Source: Alteromonadaceae bacterium
GTDB lineage: Bacteria; Pseudomonadota; Gammaproteobacteria; Enterobacterales; Alteromonadaceae
DNA: 34,271 bases
Direction of reading: 5' to 3'
NCBI GenBank assembly: GCA_014872785.1
Contig: WKFJ01000055.1
Span: 1 to 34,271 of the forward strand
In this document: piece by piece, positions 17,216 to 26,011 of the stretch
How positions within the stretch are numbered: position 1 is the stretch's first letter
How the letters are laid out: every line of letters begins with the position of its first letter
Notes under the pieces: model-generated
Told to the model about the DNA's origin: nothing
Databases searched by the model: none
The model's input: the letters and a program-made list of their open reading frames with translations, nothing else
Made by a program: the position numbers and the translations under genes

Positions 17216-19240
17216 ATGAAAACCGCTCTTATTCCAATAGCGGCGGCAGTATTGCTAAGTGGTTGCTCACTTACGCAAAATAACCTGGATAACGGAGCTA
17301 CATCAGCTCAAAAGACAGCGTCTGCCAACATTCTTACAGCCGGAATCGATCCCAATCTATCTGCAGAGGCGATTGCTCAATTGTGCGAAAGCATTGTTAG
17401 TAAAGCCAATAATGATTTTGCAGCATTGGAGACGAGTACGGGCACAGCAACCTTAGAAAATGTCGCTGGTACTTTTGACAACATCATTGATGACATGATG
17501 CCAATTCGCCACATGTGGTATATGCGCTCAGTACATCCAGATGAAAGTATCCGCAATGCCGCGACTGAATGCACCCAAAAGCAATCAGACTTCTCCACCC
17601 AGGTAGGTCTATCAAAGGGCTATTACGAACGTGTTGCCGCAATTGACACCAATTCGTTACCAGAATTAGAAAAATACATGATTGAGGAAAGTTTGGCTGG
17701 TTTTCGCCGTGCAGGTGTAGATAAAGATGAAGCAACGCGCGAAAAGATTCGTGCGATGCAGCAAGAAATCACCAAAATCGGTAATGAGTTCAACAAGAAT
17801 ATCCGCGAGGATGTTCGCTACGTAGAAACCTCCATAGAACACCTAGATGGTCTGCCTCAGGATTACTTAGACAAGCACCCTGCCGATGAAAATGGTGTCA
17901 TCACCATTTCGACAGACTACCCAGATTACGGGCCAGTAATGACATATTCTCATAGCGATGAATTACGCCATAAACTGCGTGTTGCGGCTCGCTCAAGAGG
18001 CTATCCACAGAACGAAAAGCTCCTGAAAAGCTTAATCGAAAAACGTCATGCCTTAGCGAATCTACTCGGGTTCCCAAATCATGCATCTTTGTCCATGGAT
18101 GACAAAATGATTGGCACACCAGAAAATGCTCAGGCTTTCTTAACCAAGGTGGGCGAAGCATTAAAACAGCCAGTTGAAAAGGAGTTGAATGTTCTACTCA
18201 CTCGCCTGCAAGAGATTAATCCAGATGCCAGCGAAGTTAACGTCTGGCAAGCCACTTATCTCACCAATCTAATCAGACAAGAAGACTATGCATTGGACTC
18301 CAAAGAAGTTCGTGAATATTTCCAATACGAAAAAGTGCGAGACGGTATTTTAGGTCTCACGGAGGATCTGTTTGGTGTTGAAATTAAGCCTTGGGAAACA
18401 GCGACTTGGCATGAAGATGTTGAATCATACGAGATCTGGGAGAATGGAAAACTGCTTGGTCGTTTCTACATGGACAACCACCCAAGAGAGAATAAATATA
18501 AACACGCCGCTCACTGGACACTTCGTTCTGGGGTGAAAAATAAGCAAATACCGCTATCCGGTCTTGCTCAAAACTTCCCGAAAGGTTTAATGGAACACGG
18601 TCAAGTAGAAACCTTCTTACACGAATTTGGTCACCTTATTCACAACATGTTCTCGGGTACTCAGAAATGGTACGCCATTACGGGAATGAGCATGGAACGC
18701 GACTTCGTAGAAGCGCCATCGCAAATGTTGGAAGAGTGGATCTGGGATTATGACACCATTAAAACTTTTGCGGTTAATCAGGAAGGTGAAACCATCCCGG
18801 AGGAGTTAGTTGCCAAAATGAATCGCGCTCGTGATTTTGGCTTAGCAACTAATACTGCCACACAAATCTTCTACGCTAATTTGTCGCTGAATTATTATAG
18901 TCGTGACCCATCTACCTTCGAATTGACTCCTTTGATGATGGAAATGCAAGAGAAATTTGCACCTTACCCGTATGTGGAAGGCACTCATTTCTATGCAAAC
19001 TTTGGGCACCTGAACGGTTATAGCTCAAACTATTATACCTACCAATGGTCATTGGCCATTGCCACGGATATGTTTTCTCGCTTCGAAAAAGAAGGAATGC
19101 GTAATAAGGACACTGCGAAAGCTTATCGAGACTTAGTTCTTGGTGCGGCAGGTAGCAAACCAGCGAGCAAATTTGTCGCAGAGTTCTTAGGAAGAGAGCT
19201 CAACCCTGATGCCTATATCAAAAAGCTACAATCGCTTTAA
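17216..19240 (+). CDS. M3 family zinc oligopeptidase, lipoprotein
   Basis: This is a metallopeptidase of the thimet/Dcp family that degrades short peptides. The 674-aa length is close to E. coli Dcp and OpdA (about 680). The zinc motif HEFGH is at residues 469-473, followed by DFVEAPSQMLEEW with the third ligand Glu. The C-terminal TYQWSLAIATDMFSRFEKEG is family-typical. Unlike cytosolic relatives it starts with MKTALIPIAAAVLLSGCS, a lipoprotein signal with lipobox LSGC, so it should act in the periplasm tethered to a membrane. AAGGA 8 nt upstream supports the start. A shared terminator follows. Confidence 0.93.
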   Translation: MKTALIPIAAAVLLSGCSLTQNNLDNGATSAQKTASANILTAGIDPNLSAEAIAQLCESIVSKANNDFAALETSTGTATLENVAGTFDNIIDDMMPIRHMWYMRSVHPDESIRNAATECTQKQSDFSTQVGLSKGYYERVAAIDTNSLPELEKYMIEESLAGFRRAGVDKDEATREKIRAMQQEITKIGNEFNKNIREDVRYVETSIEHLDGLPQDYLDKHPADENGVITISTDYPDYGPVMTYSHSDELRHKLRVAARSRGYPQNEKLLKSLIEKRHALANLLGFPNHASLSMDDKMIGTPENAQAFLTKVGEALKQPVEKELNVLLTRLQEINPDASEVNVWQATYLTNLIRQEDYALDSKEVREYFQYEKVRDGILGLTEDLFGVEIKPWETATWHEDVESYEIWENGKLLGRFYMDNHPRENKYKHAAHWTLRSGVKNKQIPLSGLAQNFPKGLMEHGQVETFLHEFGHLIHNMFSGTQKWYAITGMSMERDFVEAPSQMLEEWIWDYDTIKTFAVNQEGETIPEELVAKMNRARDFGLATNTATQIFYANLSLNYYSRDPSTFELTPLMMEMQEKFAPYPYVEGTHFYANFGHLNGYSSNYYTYQWSLAIATDMFSRFEKEGMRNKDTAKAYRDLVLGAAGSKPASKFVAEFLGRELNPDAYIKKLQSL

Positions 19241-19262
19241 GATAGGCAGCTGATGCAATATT

Positions 19263-19286
19263 AAAGGGGCTAATTCAGCCCCTTTT
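19263..19286. terminator. Intrinsic terminator between the convergent M3 peptidase and esterase genes
   Basis: The arms AAAGGGGCT (19263-19271) and AGCCCCTTT (19277-19285) enclose a 5-base loop. T follows on the plus strand and T on the minus strand, so it can work for both the peptidase and the esterase. Confidence 0.85.
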
Positions 19287-19315
19287 GTCTTATTGAAATT
19301 GATTTTTTCCGTCTA

Positions 19316-20218
19316 TCACTGACAAGTTTTAAGTAGCGCTTCATAAACAACAGCGAAGTCATTTCCCATACTCACATAGCCGGCGCTGTTGTAGTGCCAA
19401 GCATCCTTGGGGTGATATCCGTAGTTGTCAGATTGTGTCATATAAGCAGCACAAACATCTTGTTCAACAAACATCTGCTGCGCGAGTTGCACACGCTTGA
19501 TGAATGGCATGATATCTTCTTCGCCCATTTGTGAATCGGTAATTTTGCCCAATACAACTGGCACATCATCTTTTCGCAGTGCAGCTCGTAATAAGCCCAT
19601 TAAACGAGATAGGTTTGCTAGATAGGCATTAGCAGAAGCTTCACTGGTATGTGCATCGGCCTCGCCTTGCATCCAGATAATACCCGCGGGCGTTAATGTA
19701 TCGTCGGTGCCATCACCGTCGATGTCAGACACAGCATAGGCGTTATTGATGGCGTTGAGGGCGAAATCGTATTGATTTTTACCAGCGCCTTCGCGAAAGT
19801 CAGGCGACCAGTTTCCATAGCCAGTTTTTAAATGTAAACCTGTACCGCCCACTGCATATTTAATAATTGCGACTTTCTTTCCTGGAAACTGTTTCGAAAT
19901 CGCGGTAGCAAAACTTAGCTCTGCACCGAAGCGGTTTGAATAGTTATTTGTCGCACCATCAGAGCTAAAGCCTGTGCCATGACCTGGTCTTAATTTAGCC
20001 CAGACACCGACACCACCTCCGGGTTGATTGGCAAATACGCCATTGCCGTGAAAAATCATCACATCTTGCTGTGTATTTAGTTGTTCAGGTAATTCACTCA
20101 CGTATCCATAACCATCCATATTCGACTGACCTCCCAAATAAAAGGTGAGGAATTCATCCGCTGCTGCGATTTGAGTCAAACAGGTCAACAGTAGGCAAGA
20201 CAATCTTAATGATCTCAT
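19316..20218 (-). CDS. Secreted SGNH carbohydrate esterase (SASA / sialate O-acetylesterase-like)
   Basis: The 300-aa protein has a Sec signal peptide (residues ~1-20, ending IAAA) and an SGNH-hydrolase core of the SASA type (PF03629), also seen in CE6 acetylxylan esterases. The nucleophile Ser32 lies in LGGQSNM. KYAVGGTG provides the oxyanion block, WMQGEAD the third block, and DAWH (Asp272, His275) the catalytic acid and base. It probably removes acetyl groups from polysaccharides outside the cytoplasm; the natural substrate is unknown. The start has AGGA 7 nt upstream. Downstream of a LysR gene on the same strand with a 151-bp gap. Confidence 0.88.
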   Translation of the reverse strand: MRSLRLSCLLLTCLTQIAAADEFLTFYLGGQSNMDGYGYVSELPEQLNTQQDVMIFHGNGVFANQPGGGVGVWAKLRPGHGTGFSSDGATNNYSNRFGAELSFATAISKQFPGKKVAIIKYAVGGTGLHLKTGYGNWSPDFREGAGKNQYDFALNAINNAYAVSDIDGDGTDDTLTPAGIIWMQGEADAHTSEASANAYLANLSRLMGLLRAALRKDDVPVVLGKITDSQMGEEDIMPFIKRVQLAQQMFVEQDVCAAYMTQSDNYGYHPKDAWHYNSAGYVSMGNDFAVVYEALLKTCQ

Positions 20219-20369
20219 GAGCAGATCCTAGTTAAATATACTGGGTAACAAAAAATACCAATGTAAATTAAATACTTTAAACTGTGCAATGAAATTAACA
20301 GAATGAAGCAGACACAAACAACTTGAATACGAATGCAGAATCACTGAGCCGTTGACGCCTCGATAGTGT

Positions 20370-21278
20370 CTAATGTGCTGCTCTTGCATTGACTAGGTCT
20401 TTCGCCTCTTGACGCAGCCATTGTTCAAACGCTTTTACTTTAGGGAAATTAAAATGGTGCTCTGGCGCAACCAAATAATATGAATCTTTGCACTGATGGG
20501 CATAGTCAAACAAGCGAACTAACTGACCATTCTTAAGATAGTCCTCCACAAATGAACGCCTAATTAAGCTTATTCCTTGCCCCGCTAAAACGGCTCCCAC
20601 CAACGCAGGGGTGGCATCGCGAATTTCAATGACGTTGGAAAACTTTTCAAACGATAAGTTAAACCTAGGTAAAAAGTCATCCCAAGCGTCATTCGTGTCA
20701 TTATAATTTTCGGTAATAACAGGATGTGTATACAAATCCTCGGGTTGCATACCTGGCTTTATCAAACTCGGATGTGCCACCATATAAACCTTGTCAGAAA
20801 ACAAATGACGACTTTCTAAATTTTCATAACTGCCTTTACCATAGCGAATAGCTAAGTCCAGATTAAAGTTGTCAAAATCGACCACAAAAGGGTCAGGTAT
20901 CATCTTTACCTGCATCTCGGGAAAGGCTGCCCGAAACAAATGGAGTCTGGGGATAAGCCAAAATGTGGCAATAGACGGCAGTACCGTCATTTTCAACACA
21001 TTGGGATGAAAGTCTTCTTCGAGTTGAGATACACCGGTTTGCAGTTCACGAAATGCTCTTTGCACGTAGGGCAATAAGTTTCGACCTTGTGCCGTTAAAC
21101 TAATTTCTCGATTCTTGCGGATGAAGAGTTTGCAGCCCAATTGAGTTTCGAGCGTTTTTATATGTTGACTAATAGCCGCCTGTGTAACGAATAGCTCTTC
21201 AGACGCATGCTTGAAGCTCAAGTGTTCTGCGGCAGATTTAAAATATTTCAACGCGCCCAGCGGAGGCAGCTTTTTCAT
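20370..21278 (-). CDS. LysR family transcriptional regulator (GcvA-like)
   Basis: The 302-aa protein has the typical N-terminal winged HTH (residues ~6-65: LGALKYFKSAAEHLSFKHAS then VTQAAISQHIKTLE and FIRKNREISLTAQG). A periplasmic-binding-like effector domain follows. The N-terminal PPLGALKYF pattern and the overall length are like the GcvA group. It is transcribed away from a small secreted protein gene, and the 105-bp gap between them may hold its binding site (LysR regulators often control the divergent gene). The downstream esterase could also be a target. The effector is unknown. Confidence 0.93.
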   Translation of the reverse strand: MKKLPPLGALKYFKSAAEHLSFKHASEELFVTQAAISQHIKTLETQLGCKLFIRKNREISLTAQGRNLLPYVQRAFRELQTGVSQLEEDFHPNVLKMTVLPSIATFWLIPRLHLFRAAFPEMQVKMIPDPFVVDFDNFNLDLAIRYGKGSYENLESRHLFSDKVYMVAHPSLIKPGMQPEDLYTHPVITENYNDTNDAWDDFLPRFNLSFEKFSNVIEIRDATPALVGAVLAGQGISLIRRSFVEDYLKNGQLVRLFDYAHQCKDSYYLVAPEHHFNFPKVKAFEQWLRQEAKDLVNARAAH

Positions 21279-21383
21279 TCGACACTCAATTAAGTTTTTC
21301 TTAAGTCAAAGTTAGCATAGATCGTTTGTGAAAAAATTGCACGCTAACTAGTCTGTAACTCCACTTATATGGAGGTGATTGAT

Positions 21384-21710
21384 ATGAAACTGAAAATATT
21401 AAGACTTGTTACAGGTGCACTTCTAAGCGTAATTAACATTGGTCATGCATTAGCAAACGTTAATCACAACTTAACTGACTCTAGCGGTTATCCCTATCGG
21501 GATTTGGTACAAAGGTTTGATGAAGTCAAAATCAGATACTCTGACGCGAACGAACTTAATCGAATCAACTGCTCAGTTGAGGTAAAACTGCAAGGTCAAG
21601 GCTTCACTGCATCGACACAAACGGCAAGAGCGAAGGATTTCGATTCCACTCCACTAAAAACCTGTATCAGCAGAGGCGAAGCTATCGAGCTACTAGCAAA
21701 AACGTTCTAA
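21384..21710 (+). CDS. Small secreted protein, two cysteines, unknown function
   Basis: The 108-aa product has a Sec signal peptide (MKLKILRLVTGALLSVINIG, cleavage near HALA-NVN) and a mature part of ~84 residues with two cysteines (in INCSVEV and KTCISRG), probably disulfide-bonded in the periplasm. A resemblance to the DUF3718 family of small proteobacterial secreted proteins is possible but not certain. The start at 21384 is set by the very strong site GGAGGT 7 nt upstream; an earlier in-frame ATG at 21369 overlaps that site. It is divergent from the LysR gene and convergent with the AraC gene 16 bp away. Confidence 0.75.
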   Translation: MKLKILRLVTGALLSVINIGHALANVNHNLTDSSGYPYRDLVQRFDEVKIRYSDANELNRINCSVEVKLQGQGFTASTQTARAKDFDSTPLKTCISRGEAIELLAKTF

Positions 21711-21726
21711 CTCGAATCGGTGGGCG

Positions 21727-22611
21727 CTAACGCGCCTGCTTTCGCCATGCACCAGGGGCGATACCAATACTCTTGCGAAAGCGCTGTGAAAAACTCCCTG
21801 CATCTTGGTAACCAACGGTATTCGCTATTTGCTCCAAGCCAAGCCTAGTGTGCTTCAATAGCTCACAAGCGTGTTGCAGTCTCAGCTCCAACAGATATTG
21901 CATGGGGCTCTTGCCCATTACTTGCTGACATATTCTAAATAGATGAGGTTCAGATATGTGCAATTCTGAAGCGATCATTTCTGTTGTCCACGGCAGGTGC
22001 AGCTGTCCCTGCAACTCATTGAAGAACATCTGCAATTTGGCGCCATGATGCGTGCTTTGTTGCACGCTGTTAAGCGCTTCATCAATGTAGAATTTAAGGA
22101 TTGCCAATAATTCAGATTCTTTTTTACTTTCAGTACCGGCATAAACGGCGTGATGTTTACTGAGCAGGGAAAGAGTCGACTTAATAAGTTCACACGAGTG
22201 GCATTGATATACGCCTAGTGCAATTTTGCGCAACTGTCTCCACATCAAAGCATCCTTCAATAAAAACCAGCAGGTGTGCCACTCAAATGAAGCCAGCTCG
22301 TAATAAAAACACGAACCTGCAGGTAACAACGTCATGGTATCTGGCTCAATTGCAATTTCACCAGCATCGTATTTGAGAGTTCCAGCCCCTTGGGTGGTGA
22401 ATAACAAATGATGGTAAACCGGTTTGTATCTACCTATTTGATACTCCGTATGTAGCTCAGAGATTCCTGCCAACTCGATATCTTGTGCACCATAACCAGA
22501 AAATTCCGAGACGCAAATAAACTGTTCCCGACAATCGTTATGAATTTTTTGGTGGTCTTGGTCAATTTTCATAATGATAGTTTTAAACCATTTTTGGATA
22601 TTATCTAACAT
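21727..22611 (-). CDS. AraC family transcriptional regulator
   Basis: The 294-aa protein has an N-terminal cupin-like sensing domain (residues ~30-150, with HHLLFTTQGAGTLKYD) and a C-terminal AraC double HTH. The HTH contains MIASELHISEPHLFRICQQV and the second helix pair IANTVGYQDAGSFSQRFRKS with IGIAPGAWRK at the end. It is divergent from a MATE exporter, so control of that exporter is a reasonable guess. No clear SD is visible for either the ATG at 22611 or the in-frame ATG at 22572, so the start is uncertain. Confidence 0.92.
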   Translation of the reverse strand: MLDNIQKWFKTIIMKIDQDHQKIHNDCREQFICVSEFSGYGAQDIELAGISELHTEYQIGRYKPVYHHLLFTTQGAGTLKYDAGEIAIEPDTMTLLPAGSCFYYELASFEWHTCWFLLKDALMWRQLRKIALGVYQCHSCELIKSTLSLLSKHHAVYAGTESKKESELLAILKFYIDEALNSVQQSTHHGAKLQMFFNELQGQLHLPWTTEMIASELHISEPHLFRICQQVMGKSPMQYLLELRLQHACELLKHTRLGLEQIANTVGYQDAGSFSQRFRKSIGIAPGAWRKQAR

Positions 22612-22747
22612 AGCAAAAAAAGCCTTTGCATATAAAGTAGCGGCCAGTAAACCTTAACCGCACTGTTGCTTTTTTAACCGCTTTTGGGTTGGGTTGAAAG
22701 AAACCTTGAAAATAGACAGCAACAGTTTTTATCTGGGATTCATCATC

Positions 22748-24133
22748 ATGCATATGCTGCACAAACTCAGACACAACAAAACCGCAAGAGAGTGCTTTGC
22801 ACTCACTTGGCCTGTTTCCTTGCAGGCAGTATTGGCCGCCTCCTTAGGTATGATCGACATCATGATGATTGGTCATTTAGGTGAAGAGGCTGTCGCTGCA
22901 ATGGCACTTGCCGGACGGATACAGTTTGTATTGCTTATCGTGGGCGCCGCCTTTGGTACAGCAGCAAGTATTCTTGTGGCTCAGTATTCCGGCGCAGGAC
23001 AACAAAATAAACTGCCGGGAATATTGGCACAAATAATCGTCTTAGGCATGATCATCGTGCTTCCTCTGCTATTGGCCACACAAATCTACTCTGGACAAAT
23101 TATTCAGTTGGGCAGCTACGATCCTCGGGTAATTCAACTGTCCAAAGAATACCTCTACATTATTTTGCCATCATTAGTTCCGCTACTGCTGTATCAAATT
23201 TTAGAAGGAGCGTTACGCGGCCTAAGACAAGTGAAATTACCTATGGTGTTAGGCACTGTAGCTATGCTACTCAACATCTTGTTTAACTGGATATTTATCT
23301 ACGGACAACTTGGTATTGAGCCTATGGGTGTTGAAGGTGCGGCTCTTGCGACTATGCTGACACGGTTGTTGTTAATTGGCTTGTTGTTGGCATTTTTATT
23401 AGTAGTCAGACATGAGTGTCTACCTAGCAAACAACATCTTTCGCTGAAGGAAACGCCTCTTGCATGGCGAAAGTTGTTGGTGATCGTCATTCCAACCGCC
23501 GTGAATTTCAGCATTTGGGCAACAGGAACTTTTGCCTATCAACTGATATTCGGCATGCTGGGTACCTCTGCGCTGGCAGCAATGGGAATGATAGCCCCCA
23601 TTGAAGGCACCTTGATCTCACTGTTTATTGGTGTAGCCAATGCCGCTACCGTAATCATCGGACGCGAACTCGGTCAAAGTGACTTTGAGTCTGCGTATCG
23701 GTATGCCTGGAACTTTGCCAAGGGAATATCCTTCTGTTCATTTTGTGTCGGCGTAGGATTATTGCTGCTTGATGATTGGTTGCTTTCACCCTACACCATC
23801 GAAAGTTCCGATACCTATGAATCAGCTAAAGTGCTGATTTGGATAAGCGCCTTTGGACTGTGTATCAAAAACGCCAACATGATGTTTTCCAATGGAATTT
23901 TACGAACCGGTGGTGACACTCAGAATTGTTTGATTATCGATGTCACCGGAATGTGGTTAATCGGTATTCCAGCGCCATTTTTATTGGCATCTATGGGTGC
24001 GCCCCTTTATTTGGTATTTGTCTGTGCCTACTTGGAAGAGATTGTAAAAATGGGATTATTTATCAGACGAATTCTAAGCAAACTGTGGATGCGTAACCTT
24101 ACGCATGAAGAGCATCAGACCATTTCGGTCTGA
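22748..24133 (+). CDS. MATE family multidrug/Na+ antiporter
   Basis: This inner-membrane exporter of the MATE family has twelve predicted transmembrane helices in two halves and couples drug efflux to Na+ or H+. The 461-aa form starts MHMLHKLRHNKTARECFALT. It contains the family segments LTWPVSLQAVLAASLGMIDI and MMIGHLGEEAVAAMALAGR, and in the second half TGTFAYQLIFGMLGTSALAA. GGGA 9 nt before the ATG at 22748 supports this start; an upstream TTG at 22694 would only add a polar extension. The divergent AraC gene is the likely local regulator. Substrate cannot be told from sequence. Confidence 0.92.
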   Translation: MHMLHKLRHNKTARECFALTWPVSLQAVLAASLGMIDIMMIGHLGEEAVAAMALAGRIQFVLLIVGAAFGTAASILVAQYSGAGQQNKLPGILAQIIVLGMIIVLPLLLATQIYSGQIIQLGSYDPRVIQLSKEYLYIILPSLVPLLLYQILEGALRGLRQVKLPMVLGTVAMLLNILFNWIFIYGQLGIEPMGVEGAALATMLTRLLLIGLLLAFLLVVRHECLPSKQHLSLKETPLAWRKLLVIVIPTAVNFSIWATGTFAYQLIFGMLGTSALAAMGMIAPIEGTLISLFIGVANAATVIIGRELGQSDFESAYRYAWNFAKGISFCSFCVGVGLLLLDDWLLSPYTIESSDTYESAKVLIWISAFGLCIKNANMMFSNGILRTGGDTQNCLIIDVTGMWLIGIPAPFLLASMGAPLYLVFVCAYLEEIVKMGLFIRRILSKLWMRNLTHEEHQTISV

Positions 24134-24136
24134 TGC
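24089..24136 (+). terminator. Two consecutive hairpins over the MATE stop codon
   Basis: A stem ATGCGTAA/TTACGCAT (24089-24106, 2-base loop) is followed by a perfect 10-bp stem GCATCAGACC/GGTCTGATGC (24112-24136, 5-base loop) that includes the TGA stop. Only a short T-stretch (CTTTTCC) follows about 9 nt later. It may be a terminator or an mRNA 3'-end stabiliser between the convergent MATE and amidohydrolase genes. Confidence 0.45.
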
Positions 24137-24156
24137 ATTGACGCTTTTCCGTCTTC

Positions 24157-25809
24157 TTATTGGCCAGTAATCAACTGGCCAGCAACATAGGTACTATCAA
24201 CCGAAACTTGCCACAATAGCGCCGGGTCAATTGCAAAAGGATCGGAGTCTATCAAAATGAAATCCGCCTGCTTGCCAACTTCTAGGTTCCCAATCAACTG
24301 CTCTTGATGCGCCGAAAAGGCCGCATCGGTGGTAACCATGGCAAAGGCTTGCGTCATATCAACAGATTCGTTCGCATACCAACCACCTTCCGGTTGGTTA
24401 GCTCGGTCTTGACGTGTAACCGCTGCGTGTAATCCAAAAAATGGCTCGGCAGGTTCCACAGGAAAATCTGAACCACCAGCAATGACCACGCCTTTTTTCA
24501 ATAGTGTCTGCCAAGCGTAGGCGCCTTTGATACGTTTAGAGCCCACTCTATCTTCGGCCATGTTTTTATCACTTGTTGCATGAGTGGGTTGCATGGAAGC
24601 CACTACTTCTAATTCCACAAACCTGTCAAACTCTCCCACTCGTACGACCTGAGCATGCTCTATACGATGACGCAACTTTTGAGTGCCGGTTGTTTCTATG
24701 TAGTTTGCAAAGCTATCTAAAGCCAAGGTATTTGCTTTATCCCCAATAGCATGGGTGTTCACTTGAAAGCCTGCTTGCATCGCTTTTTTGGTCAACGCGT
24801 TGAGTTTATCTCGAGTATGTAACAACAGTCCAAAATGTCCTGGCTTATCAGAGTAGGCTTCATGTAAGGCAGCCCCTCGACTCCCTAAGGCACCGTCAGC
24901 AGAAATTTTAACGCTGCGAATATGCAACATGCCGTCAGCAGGCAAATAGAAGCTGGCTTTGAGCATTTTCTCATAGTTTGGGTCGGTGACATCTAACATT
25001 GCATACACGCGGATTGGCATACGTCCTTCTTCGTGCAATGCGCGATAGGCGCGATATGTCAGGTAGTCTATTCCAGCATCGTGCACCGAGGTAAGCCCCA
25101 GGGTAGCAAGCTTATTGAGACTCAAAACCAAGGTGTCTTTAACTTGTTCAATATCAGGCTTAGGGATCAGTTTAAACACCATATCCATAGCGTTATCGAC
25201 TAAAATACCGGTAGGATTACCGTTTTCATCTTTAACAATTTCGCCACCCGCAGGCGATTCTGTACTTTTGTCGATACCGGCCATGGCCAGTACTTTGCTG
25301 TTCACCCACAAGGCATGTCCATCGACTCTATCCAATACGATGGGTTTATCTTTTGATATGCTATCCAGGTCATTAGCGGTCGGAAATGCTCGAGACGGCC
25401 ATAGCTCCTGGTTCCAACCGCGCCCAAGAATCCATTTTTGCTCAGGGTGATCCGCGTAAAACTTGGCGATTTGAGCTTTGGCATCTTTTAGCGATGCTAT
25501 TCCCATCAAATTGACTCTACTCAGGGTCAAACCATAGCCATAAACGTGCCCATGGGCATCGATTAGACCTGGAAGCAGAGTTTTCCCCTTAGCATCAATG
25601 ACGATTGAGTAACGATCGGTATTGGGACGCGACTGGTATAGGCCTGTGACTTGGTCATTGTCAAAAGACAATGCCGAGAATGTCTGTAGCTCACCAGCAA
25701 CTAAGTGGTAGCCCTTCACATTGGTTACCAAGGTTTCCGCGCCACTAAAAAAGCTCACTATCACAGTGGCAAATGCAATCAGGATTTTTCTCATTTTTAT
25801 TGATTCCAT
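24157..25809 (-). CDS. Exported metal-dependent amidohydrolase (YtcJ-like)
   Basis: The 550-aa product belongs to the amidohydrolase superfamily, YtcJ/amidohydrolase_3 group. It shows the metal motif LIDAHGH (His86, His88), GHALWVNS, TSVHDAG, VNTHAIGDKA, RIEHAQ and the C-terminal GGSDFPVEP with the catalytic Asp. An N-terminal signal peptide (MRKILIAFATVIVSFFSGAE within the first 25 residues) shows export to the periplasm. The start is the ATG at 25809 with AGGA 6 nt upstream; the longer open frame has no SD. The hydrolysed bond is unknown. It is divergent from ompW, and an FNR-type box lies in the shared upstream region. Confidence 0.9.
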   Translation of the reverse strand: MESIKMRKILIAFATVIVSFFSGAETLVTNVKGYHLVAGELQTFSALSFDNDQVTGLYQSRPNTDRYSIVIDAKGKTLLPGLIDAHGHVYGYGLTLSRVNLMGIASLKDAKAQIAKFYADHPEQKWILGRGWNQELWPSRAFPTANDLDSISKDKPIVLDRVDGHALWVNSKVLAMAGIDKSTESPAGGEIVKDENGNPTGILVDNAMDMVFKLIPKPDIEQVKDTLVLSLNKLATLGLTSVHDAGIDYLTYRAYRALHEEGRMPIRVYAMLDVTDPNYEKMLKASFYLPADGMLHIRSVKISADGALGSRGAALHEAYSDKPGHFGLLLHTRDKLNALTKKAMQAGFQVNTHAIGDKANTLALDSFANYIETTGTQKLRHRIEHAQVVRVGEFDRFVELEVVASMQPTHATSDKNMAEDRVGSKRIKGAYAWQTLLKKGVVIAGGSDFPVEPAEPFFGLHAAVTRQDRANQPEGGWYANESVDMTQAFAMVTTDAAFSAHQEQLIGNLEVGKQADFILIDSDPFAIDPALLWQVSVDSTYVAGQLITGQ

Positions 25810-25895
25810 GTTTGTTCCTGTTTCCAAACTACCACATACGGGTAATTTCACACACCTAATTAATTGATTTAGCAAACACTCATAGGCTCAATAAA

Positions 25896-25909
25896 TTGAT
25901 TAAGATCAA
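25896..25909. promoter_or_regulatory. Perfect FNR box between the amidohydrolase gene and ompW
   Basis: TTGATTAAGATCAA matches the FNR consensus TTGAT-N4-ATCAA at all ten defined positions. It is centred 50 bp upstream of a second, near-perfect box and about 90 bp before the predicted ompW start site. Because it is symmetrical it could also act on the divergent amidohydrolase gene, whose ATG is 87 bp away. Confidence 0.7.
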
Positions 25910-25945
25910 ATAAAGTTCACAACGGAAATAAGCTCTTTTTAAAAG

Positions 25946-25959
25946 TTGCTCTAGATCAA
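25946..25959. promoter_or_regulatory. Second FNR-type box at the ompW promoter
   Basis: TTGCTCTAGATCAA matches 9 of 10 defined bases of the FNR consensus. A -10-like AATAAT lies at 25981-25986, placing a start near 25993, so this box would be centred at about -40.5, the class II activator position. Confidence 0.6.
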
Positions 25960-26011
25960 AAGAAGTCATAGAAGAACAGGAATAATGGCGCCATTGATTA
26001 CGGAGAAACAC

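Noticed and set aside
22694..22747. TTG at 22694 as the start of the MATE gene
   Set aside because: It adds a polar N-terminal extension not typical of MATE proteins, while the ATG at 22748 has GGGA at suitable spacing.
25896..25909. CRP site upstream of ompW
   Set aside because: CRP half-sites are TGTGA/TCACA with 6-bp spacing. The site is an exact FNR match (TTGAT-N4-ATCAA).
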